A stretch of DNA of 64,000 nt from Acidithiobacillus ferrooxidans ATCC 23270 (GTDB taxonomy: Bacteria > Pseudomonadota > Gammaproteobacteria > Acidithiobacillales > Acidithiobacillaceae). Position numbers and translations under genes: made by a program. Shown one piece after another: positions 26,891-35,879 of this stretch. Location: the NCBI RefSeq assembly GCF_000021485.1, contig NC_011761.1, forward strand, positions 2,014,001 through 2,078,000, written 5' to 3'. Positions within the stretch are counted from its first letter, which is position 1; each line of letters starts with the position of its first letter. The notes under the pieces were generated by a model, which saw only the letters and a list, made by a program, of their open reading frames with translations, made no database searches and was not told where the DNA came from.

Positions 26891-27435
26891 TCAATCCGGT
26901 GCGGTATTGGCCCGATCGGTCATCGTCGTGCGGCCATTTTCGACATAACCGGCCAAACGCCATTGATGCTGACCATCATCAATTTCCAGGTCGTACCACT
27001 GGTGGCTGGATACTAGCGAGAAATCCAGCTCCTCGTGTTGCCCGCCATTCAGAGACAACCGGCGATCCTTATGCCCATAAGCACGATCGACGATACGGAT
27101 CTGGAGCAACCGGCTCGACTGATGGTGACAATGCAGGCACAAGTCGCCATTGGGATGATAACTTTCGGTTATTTACAGAGCGGTCGCACCCCTGCCACAC
27201 AATTAAAGGAAATCGGCCATTATAGCCATGCACCCCCCGAAAGATGCCAGAAGTAATGATCGAAGGAACGATTTTCCTGCATAAAACTAACGATATGTTC
27301 CACATCTTCAATGCTACCACTGGCCGAGTGCGCAGGCGTTGCCAACGCGCGCTGAATTGACCACGGCAAACTTGCAGTTACAGCACTGGCAGAATGCATG
27401 GTTTTCATAAAATCTCGGCGACTGTACTTATTCAT
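26891..27435 (-). pseudogene. Wreck of a phosphocholine-type phospholipase C gene
   Basis: The N-terminal piece (27435-27220) reads [19 protein letters not shown] with a Tat signal, then [19 protein letters not shown], the start of bacterial phospholipases C. The frame then breaks, and the neighbouring frame continues [11 protein letters not shown], as in PlcC/PlcN. After about 90 bp a C-terminal piece appears, ending at 26891: HQWYDLEIDDGQHQWRLAGYVENGRTTMTD, which is the C-terminal PLC domain (typically GWYDF...RRFAGHVETGR). About 500 residues of the middle are gone, so the gene is dead. It stood between two receptor genes. Confidence 0.85.
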
Positions 27436-27663
27436 GCGGGATACCCCATGATTGTGCATGCAAAACAGCTATTGCAGGTGGATATCCTTTGGTTGAGGCC
27501 TGATGCAGCCAATAAATCGGCCTTGTCACGGTAATATCGAGCGGCATTGGTTTGAGAGATCATGGCAACAAGCATCACGTTGCCGTACGAGCACCAACTT
27601 TGGCATCTAACTTTTAAGAGATGGAGATAACTTATCATCCTAAACTCCTGACAACAACGTAGA
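27436..27663. other. Short region between receptor 2 and the phospholipase wreck
   Basis: About 230 bp. A minus-strand frame of 68 codons (27638-27432) exists but shows no family signs. No phased repeats or strong hairpin are seen. It may hold eroded remnants of another gene. Confidence 0.3.
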
Positions 27664-29985
27664 TCAGAATTTGACCGTTACGCCACCAAAAACTTGTAAA
27701 GGTGCGCCGGCATAAGCAAATAACGAAGGTTGTTCCTGAGGATTGTATCCACCTGTAGACAGATAAATATCTGACTCATACTTCCTGTTTAACAGGTTAT
27801 ACACTCCCACACTGAAATCCGTTTCCTTGGCGCCTGGAATAATATGGTTAAAAACAAATGTTTTGTAGCTGGCCGATAAGTTGACTATATTATAGGCGTT
27901 TATAGTCTGATTGGTTGGGCCACCGGTAACATTATTATAAAGAGACTGCCCGCCCGAGTACTGATCGGTAAGGACCGGTTCAAGAATACCGTAGCGTGTT
28001 CTGAATTTATAGGAAACGGACAAATTAAAGGAATAATGAGGTATTCCTGATAGTCTCACTCCATTGAAGGATACTCCGGAATTATTGTAGTCCTTGGTAT
28101 AGTAAGAGTGCTGTATGTTGGCAGAACCATAAACATACAATTGCCACATTGGACGCCACTTAGCATAAACGTTTACACCTTGGTATATCGCATTTCCAAG
28201 ATTGTATCCTGACGCATTGAATTGGGTTATAGATCCGGACACGCCGTTCAACAAATTCGTCAGGTAGTCATGATAATAGTTGATGCCGATATTTGTGGTG
28301 TTATTGTGGTATCGGAGTCCCGCTTCATAATCTACCGCTCTTGTGATCGGTATATCGGCTGGATTAATTGCTATTTTTTGTAAATAGGCGCCATAGGCAA
28401 GATCAGTTTCATTTTGATAAGTTTCGCTATAGTTCGCGTAGAATGAAAAATTCTTGAGAAATTTGTAATTTATACCCAAGGATGGTTCAAAGCGCGTAAA
28501 GTTGGTCTTTGCCCCTGGAGTAGCAGTCAGGTAGATCGATTTAGTATCTGGATTGACCAAATCGCTCATTGATGTATAGAAACTTGCCAGTGCCACTCCG
28601 GGAGTTATCCGCAAATGATTATTCATGAGCTTTATTGTATCTTGCACATAAAGATTACTGAACAGAGTGTTTAACTCCACATTATTGTATACATATGGAT
28701 TACTTTGTGATGTTCCCAATAATGGATTCCAAAGTTCTTCATTGGTATTGTATTGCTGATAAGATAACCAGCCACCCAGGTCTACATCATTGTAATGGGA
28801 GTGAAGATTGGCCCCTAAACGATCCCCGAACGAATTGTTTGTAGGAGCGTAATGCTCTGCCGCTTCTGGATTATAGCTAGAGGCACCATAGTTAAAATAG
28901 GCCTGATGCAGGCGGTACGCATGGCGATACCATGGCGTATTTTTAAGTGTCCATCCGCCACCCAGATCAAAAATTTGTTGTGAATAAAGTATATAAGAAT
29001 CAACAATGTCATTCTTGTACCACAAATCCGATGATGGCACATAGTAGAAGCCACTTGTTTGCTGGCTCAACAATTGCCCAGGCTTGCCATAACCGTTGAC
29101 CGAATATCCCGCTATCGGGGTGACCGGAATGGTGAGACTATGTGTAGCGTTTGATTTTTCGTAGTAAAAGCCGAATGTGAACATACCATTTGAGAAAGGA
29201 TGTGCTGTTTTCATATATACTGACCAGGAATGCTGCGGCCAGTTGCTTGGGCTTTGGTAAAATGAGTTGGCACTGGTGTAGCCACCGGCCAATACTGTCG
29301 ACCAGCCATACCAATGTCCTGTATTCAATGAGAAACTTGCAGTTTTACTGCCATAACTTCCAACTGATAAATTCGCCTTGGCATTTGCCTTGGTGGTTGG
29401 TTGCAACGGAACAAAGTTGATGGTGCCACCCAGGCTGTCATACCAACGATCTTTGGGATTGCCTGGCCCATAGATGACGTTAACTCCATGTATCATTGCA
29501 AGAATAGGAATCTGGTTGGAGTTCCATTGACCATCGTTGGTTATTTGATTGTTCATCGGAATCCCATCAAACAACACACTAATCTGATTTCTATAAGTAT
29601 TACCACTCCACCAGCCAACACCCATACCATTAATAGATATATTATATCTTCCTGAACCATTCTGTGGGTTTTCACTCATGATATGTACCCCTGGTGCTGT
29701 TGCTAGCAATTCTGCAGCACCCGCATTGGGACTTATCATCTTCTTGTTTTTATTGCCAAGGACAACAGCAGACTGCGTCTCTCTGAAAACCTGCTTGTTT
29801 GTATACTTATTATCCAACTTTTTAAGCTTCTTGTGAAGTGGAGAATGTGTGGAATCGGCCGATCCAGTTACCTCACCTACATTTATAGTCGTCTTTGCAT
29901 CAGCTTGTTCAACCGCAGTCATGGTAATAATCAATCCAGCAACAATCATTGCTGAAGATAACGGTTTTATATACAGGTAGATCAT
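27664..29985 (-). CDS. TonB-dependent outer-membrane receptor 2 (cluster C)
   Basis: 773 residues. Signal peptide (SSAMIVAGLIITMTAVEQADA), TonB-box-like TINVGEVTG, plug domain (GAAELLATAPGVHIM, ISINGMGVGWW, SVLFDGIPMNNQ, VNVIYGPGNPKDRWYDSLGGTINF) and a long barrel ending FGGVTVKF. Plug motifs closely match receptor 1, so the pair arose by duplication. The DNA is visibly more AT-rich than its surroundings, with many Asn/Tyr/Lys codons ending in A or T, suggesting separate origin or long divergence. It has an AGGAAT ribosome site. It is first after the cluster C promoter once the lost exbB/exbD is skipped. Confidence 0.93.
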   Translation of the reverse strand: MIYLYIKPLSSAMIVAGLIITMTAVEQADAKTTINVGEVTGSADSTHSPLHKKLKKLDNKYTNKQVFRETQSAVVLGNKNKKMISPNAGAAELLATAPGVHIMSENPQNGSGRYNISINGMGVGWWSGNTYRNQISVLFDGIPMNNQITNDGQWNSNQIPILAMIHGVNVIYGPGNPKDRWYDSLGGTINFVPLQPTTKANAKANLSVGSYGSKTASFSLNTGHWYGWSTVLAGGYTSANSFYQSPSNWPQHSWSVYMKTAHPFSNGMFTFGFYYEKSNATHSLTIPVTPIAGYSVNGYGKPGQLLSQQTSGFYYVPSSDLWYKNDIVDSYILYSQQIFDLGGGWTLKNTPWYRHAYRLHQAYFNYGASSYNPEAAEHYAPTNNSFGDRLGANLHSHYNDVDLGGWLSYQQYNTNEELWNPLLGTSQSNPYVYNNVELNTLFSNLYVQDTIKLMNNHLRITPGVALASFYTSMSDLVNPDTKSIYLTATPGAKTNFTRFEPSLGINYKFLKNFSFYANYSETYQNETDLAYGAYLQKIAINPADIPITRAVDYEAGLRYHNNTTNIGINYYHDYLTNLLNGVSGSITQFNASGYNLGNAIYQGVNVYAKWRPMWQLYVYGSANIQHSYYTKDYNNSGVSFNGVRLSGIPHYSFNLSVSYKFRTRYGILEPVLTDQYSGGQSLYNNVTGGPTNQTINAYNIVNLSASYKTFVFNHIIPGAKETDFSVGVYNLLNRKYESDIYLSTGGYNPQEQPSLFAYAGAPLQVFGGVTVKF

Positions 29986-30030
29986 TTACAAATTCCTTAT
30001 CAAGTTGTTGAGGATTCCAGTTCCTGTTCT

Positions 30031-30099
30031 CTATTTCGCTTTTGCAGCAATCCAGGTTTCACTCACCCCCGCCTTTTTGGCAGCGGTCCATGACATGAA
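30031..30099 (-). pseudogene. exbD 3' remnant
   Basis: On the minus strand the piece reads HVMDRCQK, then after a one-base frame slip AGVSETWIAAKAK and a stop. It matches the last 22 residues of the cluster A ExbD (HVMDRCQKAGVSDIGIAAKA). The rest of exbD, and any exbB, are missing; the scrap joins directly to the leader of the 30.2-kb promoter. Cluster C therefore once had its own ExbB-ExbD. Confidence 0.8.
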
Positions 30100-30227
30100 T
30101 AAACTCCTGAGATCATGGTCTGCCTGGCTTCGTATTATGGCGTTCGTGGAACTACCTCCGCATACGTACCTGATATATACCGTGCTAGATAATAACGTAG
30201 AGATATTTTTCTCCTGCAATGCAGCCC

Positions 30228-30282
30228 ATGTTAGCAGCCCAATGTGACAGCAATGCGTCAATGCAGTGACTTTTTTGTGACA
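30228..30282 (-). promoter_or_regulatory. Pho-box-like promoter of cluster C
   Basis: On the minus strand: TGTCACA (30282-30276), AGTCACT (30271-30265), TGACGCA (30260-30254) and TGTCACA (30249-30243), all 11 bp apart. Then TTGGGC, TGC and the -10 hexamer TAACAT (30233-30228). The first two heptamers and the stop lie inside the 3' end of the truncated regulator gene. A leader segment at 30137-30121 matches the cluster B leader. Confidence 0.75.
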
Positions 30283-30408
30283 ACCTGCACGTTCTCTGGC
30301 GGTGAAAATCGATACCCAAAGCGAGGTACGTTTTCTAGCCAGCCTTTGGCTCCTGCACTTTCCAGAATCTTGCGCAAACGATGAATCTTGACGACCCGAG
30401 TATTCCGG
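30230..30408 (-). repeat. Left direct repeat bracketing the 13-kb cluster D block
   Basis: About 179 bp shared in the same orientation with 43382-43556. It contains the last 49 codons of an OmpR-type regulator gene and the Pho-type promoter. Similarity begins at GTTAGCAGCCCAATGTGACA and ends at GAGTATT. Outside these limits the two loci are unrelated. Confidence 0.8.
30258..30408 (-). pseudogene. 3' fragment of an OmpR-type regulator gene
   Basis: About 49 codons on the minus strand, reading VVKIHRLRKILESAGAKGWL, then ENVPRFGYRFSPPENV and a terminal VTKKSLH. This matches the last part of the regulator at 43.4 kb nearly residue for residue, including the recognition helix and wing. Upstream coding sequence stops abruptly at about 30408, where an ABC-ATPase fragment on the other strand starts. 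It is one arm of a direct repeat whose other arm is at 43382-43556. Confidence 0.85.
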
Positions 30409-31183
30409 CCGTATTCGTCGGCCCCAACGGCGCCGGCAAGTCGACACTACTGGATACCGTGGGGGGCTGCGGCGGCCTTCCGAGGGTGGGTGGCCATTTT
30501 CGGGCGCAACCCGCGCCATGGGGAGGCGCGGCGACGGCCGGGGTATGTGCCGCAGCAAATTGGGTTTCCCCAGCTCCTGCGGGTAGGAGAAATCCTGAGT
30601 TTTGTGCGCAACGCCTATCCGGGAGCTGTCTGGGACGATGGCGTGACCGACGCCATGAGACTGGACGCTTTGTGGCGGCGGCAGTGCAGTGAACTTTCCG
30701 GCGGTGAGCAGCGGTGGGTGGCTCTGGCCTGCGCCTTGGCGTCCACCCTCGATCTCTTGATTCTGGATGAACCCACCACCGGGCTGGACTTCGGGATGCA
30801 AGAACGGGTGTGGTCTCTCCTGGAGGCAGCCCGCGAGCGCGGGGCGGCCGTTTTCTGTGCCACCTATTTCTGAAACGAAATGAACGCGGCTGGCGCCCGC
30901 TTGCCTAGTACTCGTCGGGGGACGAATGGTGGTTGACGGCGGTGCGCAGGCGGTGCTGAGCGAGACGGCGTTATTCCGGGTAGAGATTTCTGGCGTGAAC
31001 GTGACGGATGCGTTGGCGATGTTGTGGCGCCATGACGGTGCGGCGCCAGGCAGCACAGTATTGTACTTCCTCCGCGAGGGGGCAGCGCAGGACTTCGCCG
31101 ATGGCCTGCCGCGGCGGGAATATGGCCCGGAGGTGACGGTTGCCCTTAGACCCGTGTGCGTGGCCGATTTGTTGCAACGTTAG
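30409..31183 (+). pseudogene. Frameshifted ABC-transporter ATPase
   Basis: The gene is truncated at its 5' end by the recombination joint. Walker A (VGPNGAGKSTLLD) is read in one frame. The next frame carries YVPQQIGFPQLLRVGEILSF, CSELSGGEQRWVALACALAS and LLILDEPTTGLD to a stop at 30873. A third frame (30926-31183) carries the C-terminal domain VLSETALFRVEISGVNVTDAL. Two shifts and the missing N-terminus make it nonfunctional. It would have partnered the permease wreck that follows. Confidence 0.82.
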
Positions 31184-31190
31184 GAGAATC

Positions 31191-31832
31191 ATGGTCATGT
31201 CCATTTGCTTTCCTTGCGCACTTTGGCTGGCTTGACCTGGCTGCGGATACTGTCCCGGCTACGGGGGCCATGGGCCTTCCTCTACGGCCTCGCCCTGCCC
31301 ACCTTCGCCTATCTAGCCTTCAGTTTGAACCTCAATGCCGATGGGACATGGCGCCTGGAGTTCGCAGGAACGTGCGCGACCTTCGCCACCTTTGGAGTGG
31401 TACTGACCAGCAGGCTCAGCGGCCCGCAACAAGTTTCACGATCCCTGGAACCGCTATCCATGGGCGCTCCCTTTGGGAGCGACCGCACTTCTGGGCGCAC
31501 TCTTAGCGGAAAATGCCCTTTTGATTCTACTGTCGGCGGGCCTAGCCCTAGGGGTGGCGGTTCTCACCGGGGTGGGCGTCCCTTGGACAGGGATCTACCT
31601 GGCTCTGCTGCCGGGTTCGATCCCTGTGGCCCTGCTTGGCCTTGCCATCAACCACTGGGTGCGGCCACCGGAGCCGCCCAAGGTCTCCAGCATCCTCTAC
31701 ATGGGTTTGTCCTTCGTCGGCGGTCTCTGGTCGCCGCCGCAGAACCTGCCACCCTTTGTCCCCGTAATTTCTCCCTGGACCCCCACCCGGGTCTGGGTAG
31801 AAATGGTGTGGGCGGCCATAGAGAATTACTGA
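31191..31832 (+). pseudogene. Frameshifted ABC-2 type permease
   Basis: A start region at 31191 slips frame almost at once. The N-terminal membrane part (LRGPWAFLYGLALPTFAYLAF) is read from about 31205. After about 31470 the homologous frame is another one (ALLGALLAENALLILLSAGLALGVAVL, cut here, then GLSFVGGLWSPPQNLPPFVPVISPWTPTR). That end (FVGGLW.P...LP.........P) is typical of ABC-2 drug/antibiotic exporters. At least two indels. Decay parallels the ATPase gene before it. Confidence 0.78.
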
Positions 31833-32052
31833 GCGCCACTGGAGATTTGGCTCAAACTGCCGGGTTGAACCGCGCTCGGGCTGGCATTGATGCCGATCGC
31901 CCGCCACCACTAGCAGTTGTCCCGTCTCCGGTAAAATACCTCATCCAGGGCAGTGGCAAGCCGCTACACATCGTTTCGATCGCCCCCTGCATCCCTCGTC
32001 GCCCCCCCAAGTCCAGGGGCAGCGGTACCCGTTAGAAATATTCCACGATCAT

Positions 32053-32107
32053 TGTCACAAAAAATTCATTCAAGATTCATAAAACGGTCACATTCGCCTG
32101 CTACGCT
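32053..32107 (+). promoter_or_regulatory. Pho-box-like promoter of cluster D
   Basis: Heptamers TGTCACA (32053), ATTCATT (32064), ATTCATA (32075) and GGTCACA (32086-32092) at 11-bp steps; then TTCGCC, TGC and the -10 hexamer TACGCT (32102-32107). The outer heptamers are strong and the inner two weak. It precedes a run of nine plus-strand genes and gene pieces up to 43.4 kb with no other promoter evident. Confidence 0.72.
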
Positions 32108-32143
32108 TCCCGAAAATAAAGCAGTCCATAAGGGAGCGTGATG

Positions 32144-32842
32144 ATGCAACACTGGAGTCGTCGTCAATTTTTGCAAGCCTTGGGCGCGGGCAGCGCGGCA
32201 GGCTTGGCCTGCCATCCCCTCTCCGCCCTGAGCAAAGGCCACTTTTCTCTGGACCACGCCCCCGTTTCCGACGTGGACAGCATGCAGGCCGCCTACTCGG
32301 TATCGCGACCCAGCGGTGCCGTCCTCGGCTACTACACCCGCCAGGACGTCCCCTTCTACCACGCCCTCGCCGACCACTACGTCCTTTTCGATCACTTTCA
32401 TCAGGCCATGTTTGGCGGCTCCACCGGCAACGCCCTCTTTCTCGCCGCCGCCCGCACCTGCCAGGACCCCAAGACGCCCCGCGAATGGCGCGTGCCCAAG
32501 GACATGTCCTACGTCGACCTGCCTTATGACCAGGCGGGCTACCTCATCAACAACCTGCCGCCGTTGCAGGGCCCCACGGACGAAGGCGGCGGTTTTTGGG
32601 ACCATGTTCCCCCGCCGGCGCAGGATTATTATGGCCCCAGCGCCCGCGTCCCCGCCCTACTCGTGAGCGCGTGGACGCGTCCCGGCTATGTGGACCACCG
32701 CATCGTCGACACCACCAGTATCCTCCGGCGCATCGAAACCCGCTTCCAGCTTCCGCCCCTGAACGAACGGGACGCTGCAGCCTATGCCCTGACGGATGGA
32801 CTGGATTTCAGCGGGAAAGTGCGCGACCCAGCGTTTATCTGA
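32144..32842 (+). CDS. Shortened PF04185 phosphoesterase lacking the catalytic motif
   Basis: 232 residues against 523 for the paralogue at 4.8 kb. A Tat signal ([19 protein letters not shown]) leads straight into the mid-protein region ([50 protein letters not shown]), then jumps to [19 protein letters not shown] and the normal C-terminus. Two in-frame deletions removed [10 protein letters not shown] and about 130 residues between GPT and DEGGGFW. The reading frame is otherwise clean. It may be an inactive remnant kept by chance, or a binding protein. ATG 32144 is best spaced to GGGAG. Confidence 0.75.
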   Translation: MQHWSRRQFLQALGAGSAAGLACHPLSALSKGHFSLDHAPVSDVDSMQAAYSVSRPSGAVLGYYTRQDVPFYHALADHYVLFDHFHQAMFGGSTGNALFLAAARTCQDPKTPREWRVPKDMSYVDLPYDQAGYLINNLPPLQGPTDEGGGFWDHVPPPAQDYYGPSARVPALLVSAWTRPGYVDHRIVDTTSILRRIETRFQLPPLNERDAAAYALTDGLDFSGKVRDPAFI

Positions 32843-32936
32843 TAGGAGATGATCCATGAACGGTGGATAGCATAGGCACAATTATCATATCACCTTGATC
32901 AATTAGAAATTTTAACACCCCAGATAGGGAGCGACC

Positions 32937-35144
32937 ATGACCAAGATGCATTCCACTGCCTTGCGCAACGCGGTAGCCTTTGCCGTTTTTACCCTCGGTA
33001 GCGGCGCCGCCTTTGCCGCCGATGAATCCCTCGGTACCGTCACCGGTACGGCCGGTGCCGCCAACAACTTTTTCGGCAGCGCACCGGCCGGCAATGTCGG
33101 GCAGACGCCAAGCGAAGATCTGAAAAAGATCCAGCGCTTCAAAAAGGGTGCCACCAATGCTGAAACTCTCATCACCAAGGGGCAATTCGACCTCATCACC
33201 CCCACCGACTCTTACACCCAGGCCCTGCGCAACATGCCCAACACCCTCGTCGTCAGCGGCGGCGACAGCATGGATGGAGACGATATTTATATCAACGGCT
33301 TTGGAAAGAACCTGATCAACTTTACCCTGGATGGCATCCCCCTCAACGACAACGACAGCTACACCTTCTACAGCAACGAATTCATCCCCAGCCGCCTGAT
33401 ATCCGGCACCAGATACTATCCTGGCGCCGAATCCGCCGCCATTCCCGGCCTGTCTTCCTTCGGCGGCTCCGTGGAAACCTACAGCCTCCAGCCCTCTCCC
33501 TACCCCTTTGTCCGTCCCCTGGCCGGGGTCGGGTCCTTTGGCAAATACAATGCCGGCGGCCTCATCAATACCGGTCTGTTCCTGAGAAACATTGCCCCCA
33601 CCTCCGCCTGGGTCTATTTCAACAAGAACCAGCGGGATGGCTATTTCCAGAACAATCCAGCGGTGCAAAACCAGTTCCTCTTCAAGTCGGTTTCGCAGAT
33701 CGGGCCCGGCCAGCTCACCTTGTTCTTCAGCCAGAACAACCAGCGCTTCAATTACTACAACGGCGCCACGGCTGCGCAGATCGCCCAGTATGGTCGTGAC
33801 TACAACAGCAATACCGACCAACCCTTCCTCGCCAATGGCAAACCCAACACCGCCTACACCGGCTACAATTACAATCAATACCTCAATTGGCTGAGCTATG
33901 CCAAATATAAGGCGCAATTCTCCTCGGTCAAATTCTCCAATCAATTCTACTACTACTATGGCAATGGTTTTAGCGCCGGCGCCAGCACCTTCAGCCAAAC
34001 CGTACTGGCGCCCAATGGCAGCATTATCCACGCCGCCCCGCCGAGCAATGGCGTATTGCAACGTCATAGCGTCAACCAGACCGATCGCTGGGGCAATATC
34101 CTGCGCATGCGCTTTCCCCTCGGGCCGGTGGCCACCGAGCTGGGTTTCTGGTTCAACCACAACGATACCACCCACGACAGCCAGTATTACAACGGCAACA
34201 CCTATGTCGGCTCCAGCTACCTCGAACCGGTGGTTACCGACACCTATGAACCTTACGTCGCCCTCACCTATCAACCCATGGATAGCCTCAAATTCAGCGC
34301 CGGCGTCAAATATCTCTATGCGACCCGCGATTTCCGCGACGATACCGCCCTGGCCCAGGGCAAACCGGGGCAGTTCAATGCCACCTTCCGTTCCCTGCTA
34401 CCTTCCCTCGGCGTCAACTATCGCATCCTGGACAATTGGCACATCTATGCCAACTTCACCCAAAACAGCAACCCTCCCGGATATAACCAATTCTACACCG
34501 GCACCTACAATGCCAGTCTGAATCCCCAGAAGGCCAACACCTACGATATCGGCACCGTCTGGGATACGGGCGTGTGGTCGGGCGCGCTGGACCTCTTCCG
34601 CGTGGATTTCCAGAACTACATCCTCTCCACCACTGTCGTCCTTCCCGGTAGCGCCATCAACCAGACGGTCCTCGCCAACGCCGGCACCGCCATCAACCAG
34701 GGCATCAGTTGGCAGAACAATTTTGTCATCAATGACATTTTCAGCGCCTACGCCAACTTCGGTTTCCTCGACGCCCGGCTCAAATCGGCCGGCAAGCCCT
34801 TTCCCTATGCGCCCCATCATACCGAGGCGGCGGGTCTGATCGTGCGTTACCGTGGCTTCCGCGGCAGCATCGGCGTCAACGAAATTGGCAACGCCTATTA
34901 TGCCTTGGGCGGCGGCTTTCTGCCCTTGGGCAGCCGCTTCTACACCGATGCCAGCCTGCGCTATACCTTCCGCAATGCACCTCTGGGCCGGAGCCTGGGC
35001 TTCAAGAGCGTGAGCGCCGGACTGTATCTCAATAATCTCTTCGATCGCAGCTATATCCAGAGCTATACCGGCAGTTCGGGCAACCCCAACAGGAAGCTCA
35101 ACCTGCCCACCAACGTCTATGCCTCCCTGGAGGCCACCTTCTAA
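32937..35144 (+). CDS. TonB-dependent outer-membrane receptor 3 (cluster D)
   Basis: 735 residues. Signal peptide (AVAFAVFTLGSGAAFA-AD), TonB-box-like SLGTVTG, plug (SYTQALRNMPNTLVVSGGDSM, cut; DIYINGFGKNLINFTLDGIPLNDND), and a barrel rich in Tyr/Asn repeats ending in VYASLEATF. The conserved receptor C-terminus LYLNNLFDRSYIQSYTG precedes it. GC-rich codons, unlike receptor 2. It is followed at 55 bp by exbB, giving the receptor and its energiser in one operon. The ligand is unknown; the operon suggests a phosphorylated compound. Confidence 0.93.
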   Translation: MTKMHSTALRNAVAFAVFTLGSGAAFAADESLGTVTGTAGAANNFFGSAPAGNVGQTPSEDLKKIQRFKKGATNAETLITKGQFDLITPTDSYTQALRNMPNTLVVSGGDSMDGDDIYINGFGKNLINFTLDGIPLNDNDSYTFYSNEFIPSRLISGTRYYPGAESAAIPGLSSFGGSVETYSLQPSPYPFVRPLAGVGSFGKYNAGGLINTGLFLRNIAPTSAWVYFNKNQRDGYFQNNPAVQNQFLFKSVSQIGPGQLTLFFSQNNQRFNYYNGATAAQIAQYGRDYNSNTDQPFLANGKPNTAYTGYNYNQYLNWLSYAKYKAQFSSVKFSNQFYYYYGNGFSAGASTFSQTVLAPNGSIIHAAPPSNGVLQRHSVNQTDRWGNILRMRFPLGPVATELGFWFNHNDTTHDSQYYNGNTYVGSSYLEPVVTDTYEPYVALTYQPMDSLKFSAGVKYLYATRDFRDDTALAQGKPGQFNATFRSLLPSLGVNYRILDNWHIYANFTQNSNPPGYNQFYTGTYNASLNPQKANTYDIGTVWDTGVWSGALDLFRVDFQNYILSTTVVLPGSAINQTVLANAGTAINQGISWQNNFVINDIFSAYANFGFLDARLKSAGKPFPYAPHHTEAAGLIVRYRGFRGSIGVNEIGNAYYALGGGFLPLGSRFYTDASLRYTFRNAPLGRSLGFKSVSAGLYLNNLFDRSYIQSYTGSSGNPNRKLNLPTNVYASLEATF

Positions 35145-35199
35145 AAACCCGGACGGGTGCCCCACCCGGGACACCCCCTTTTTCAAATGGAGTTAGCCC

Positions 35200-35877
35200 A
35201 TGAACTGGACCCAAATTGCCGACGTCGCCACCATGTCCGGCGGCATTCTTTATCTCATGCCCATCCTGCTGCTCATTGCCCTGACCGTCAGCATCGAGCG
35301 CTTCCTGTTTCTCAATCGCATGGTGCGCCTGGGTAACGAGGCGGCCCTGGCCGTCGAAGATCTGCCCAACCTGCAGGGACGGGCCTTGGCGGAGATCGCC
35401 GAGAAGAGCGCCTTCCCCTTCCGCGCCATCCTCGAGAGACCGGTGCGTTTTCCGCACATCAAAGACAGCGGACGCCTTTCGGAGATCCTCCAGGAAGCGG
35501 TGATGCGGCAGGTGCCGGTATTGGACAAGCGCCTGTGGATACTCGACACCATCGTCACCCTCGCTCCCCTGCTGGGCCTGCTGGGCACCATCATCGGCAT
35601 GTTCCACGCCTTCCAGGTGCTGAACAACGCCGCCCAGAACCCCACTCTCATCACCGGTTCCGTGGCCGAAGCCCTGCTTGCCACCGCAGCCGGACTGATC
35701 ATCGCCATTGTCGGCCTGGTGGCCTTCAACGGCCTGCACAATCGCATGCGCTACGTCGTTCACCAGATGGAAACCCTGCGCACCATGCTCATCAACCGCC
35801 TGGAGGGCCTCGATCACAGCCACGCCCTGATCCACAGCGAGGCCCAGCCCCTCATTTACGCCGCCGCGGAGGCCTGA
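35200..35877 (+). CDS. exbB: ExbB/TolQ proton-channel protein, cluster D
   Basis: 225 residues, three membrane helices. GGILYLMPILLLIALTVSIERFLF at the N-terminus, then DTIVTLAPLLGLLGTIIGMFHAF and SVAEALLATAAGLIIAIVGLVAFN. It belongs to the same subfamily as the cluster A/B ExbB proteins but is clearly diverged from them, so cluster D is an older or foreign copy. The stop is 2 bp from exbD. Confidence 0.94.
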   Translation: MNWTQIADVATMSGGILYLMPILLLIALTVSIERFLFLNRMVRLGNEAALAVEDLPNLQGRALAEIAEKSAFPFRAILERPVRFPHIKDSGRLSEILQEAVMRQVPVLDKRLWILDTIVTLAPLLGLLGTIIGMFHAFQVLNNAAQNPTLITGSVAEALLATAAGLIIAIVGLVAFNGLHNRMRYVVHQMETLRTMLINRLEGLDHSHALIHSEAQPLIYAAAEA

Positions 35878-35879
35878 GC

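Noticed and set aside
30031..31056. 341-codon frame on the minus strand
   Set aside because: It runs opposite the ABC-ATPase debris and through the regulator fragment and promoter. Only its last residues match exbD, and those belong to a remnant.
32835..34274. 479-codon frame on the minus strand
   Set aside because: It lies wholly opposite receptor 3 and is rich in Gly/Val/Ala/Glu from mirrored GC-rich codons. The plus strand has a signal peptide, plug and barrel, so this is a shadow.
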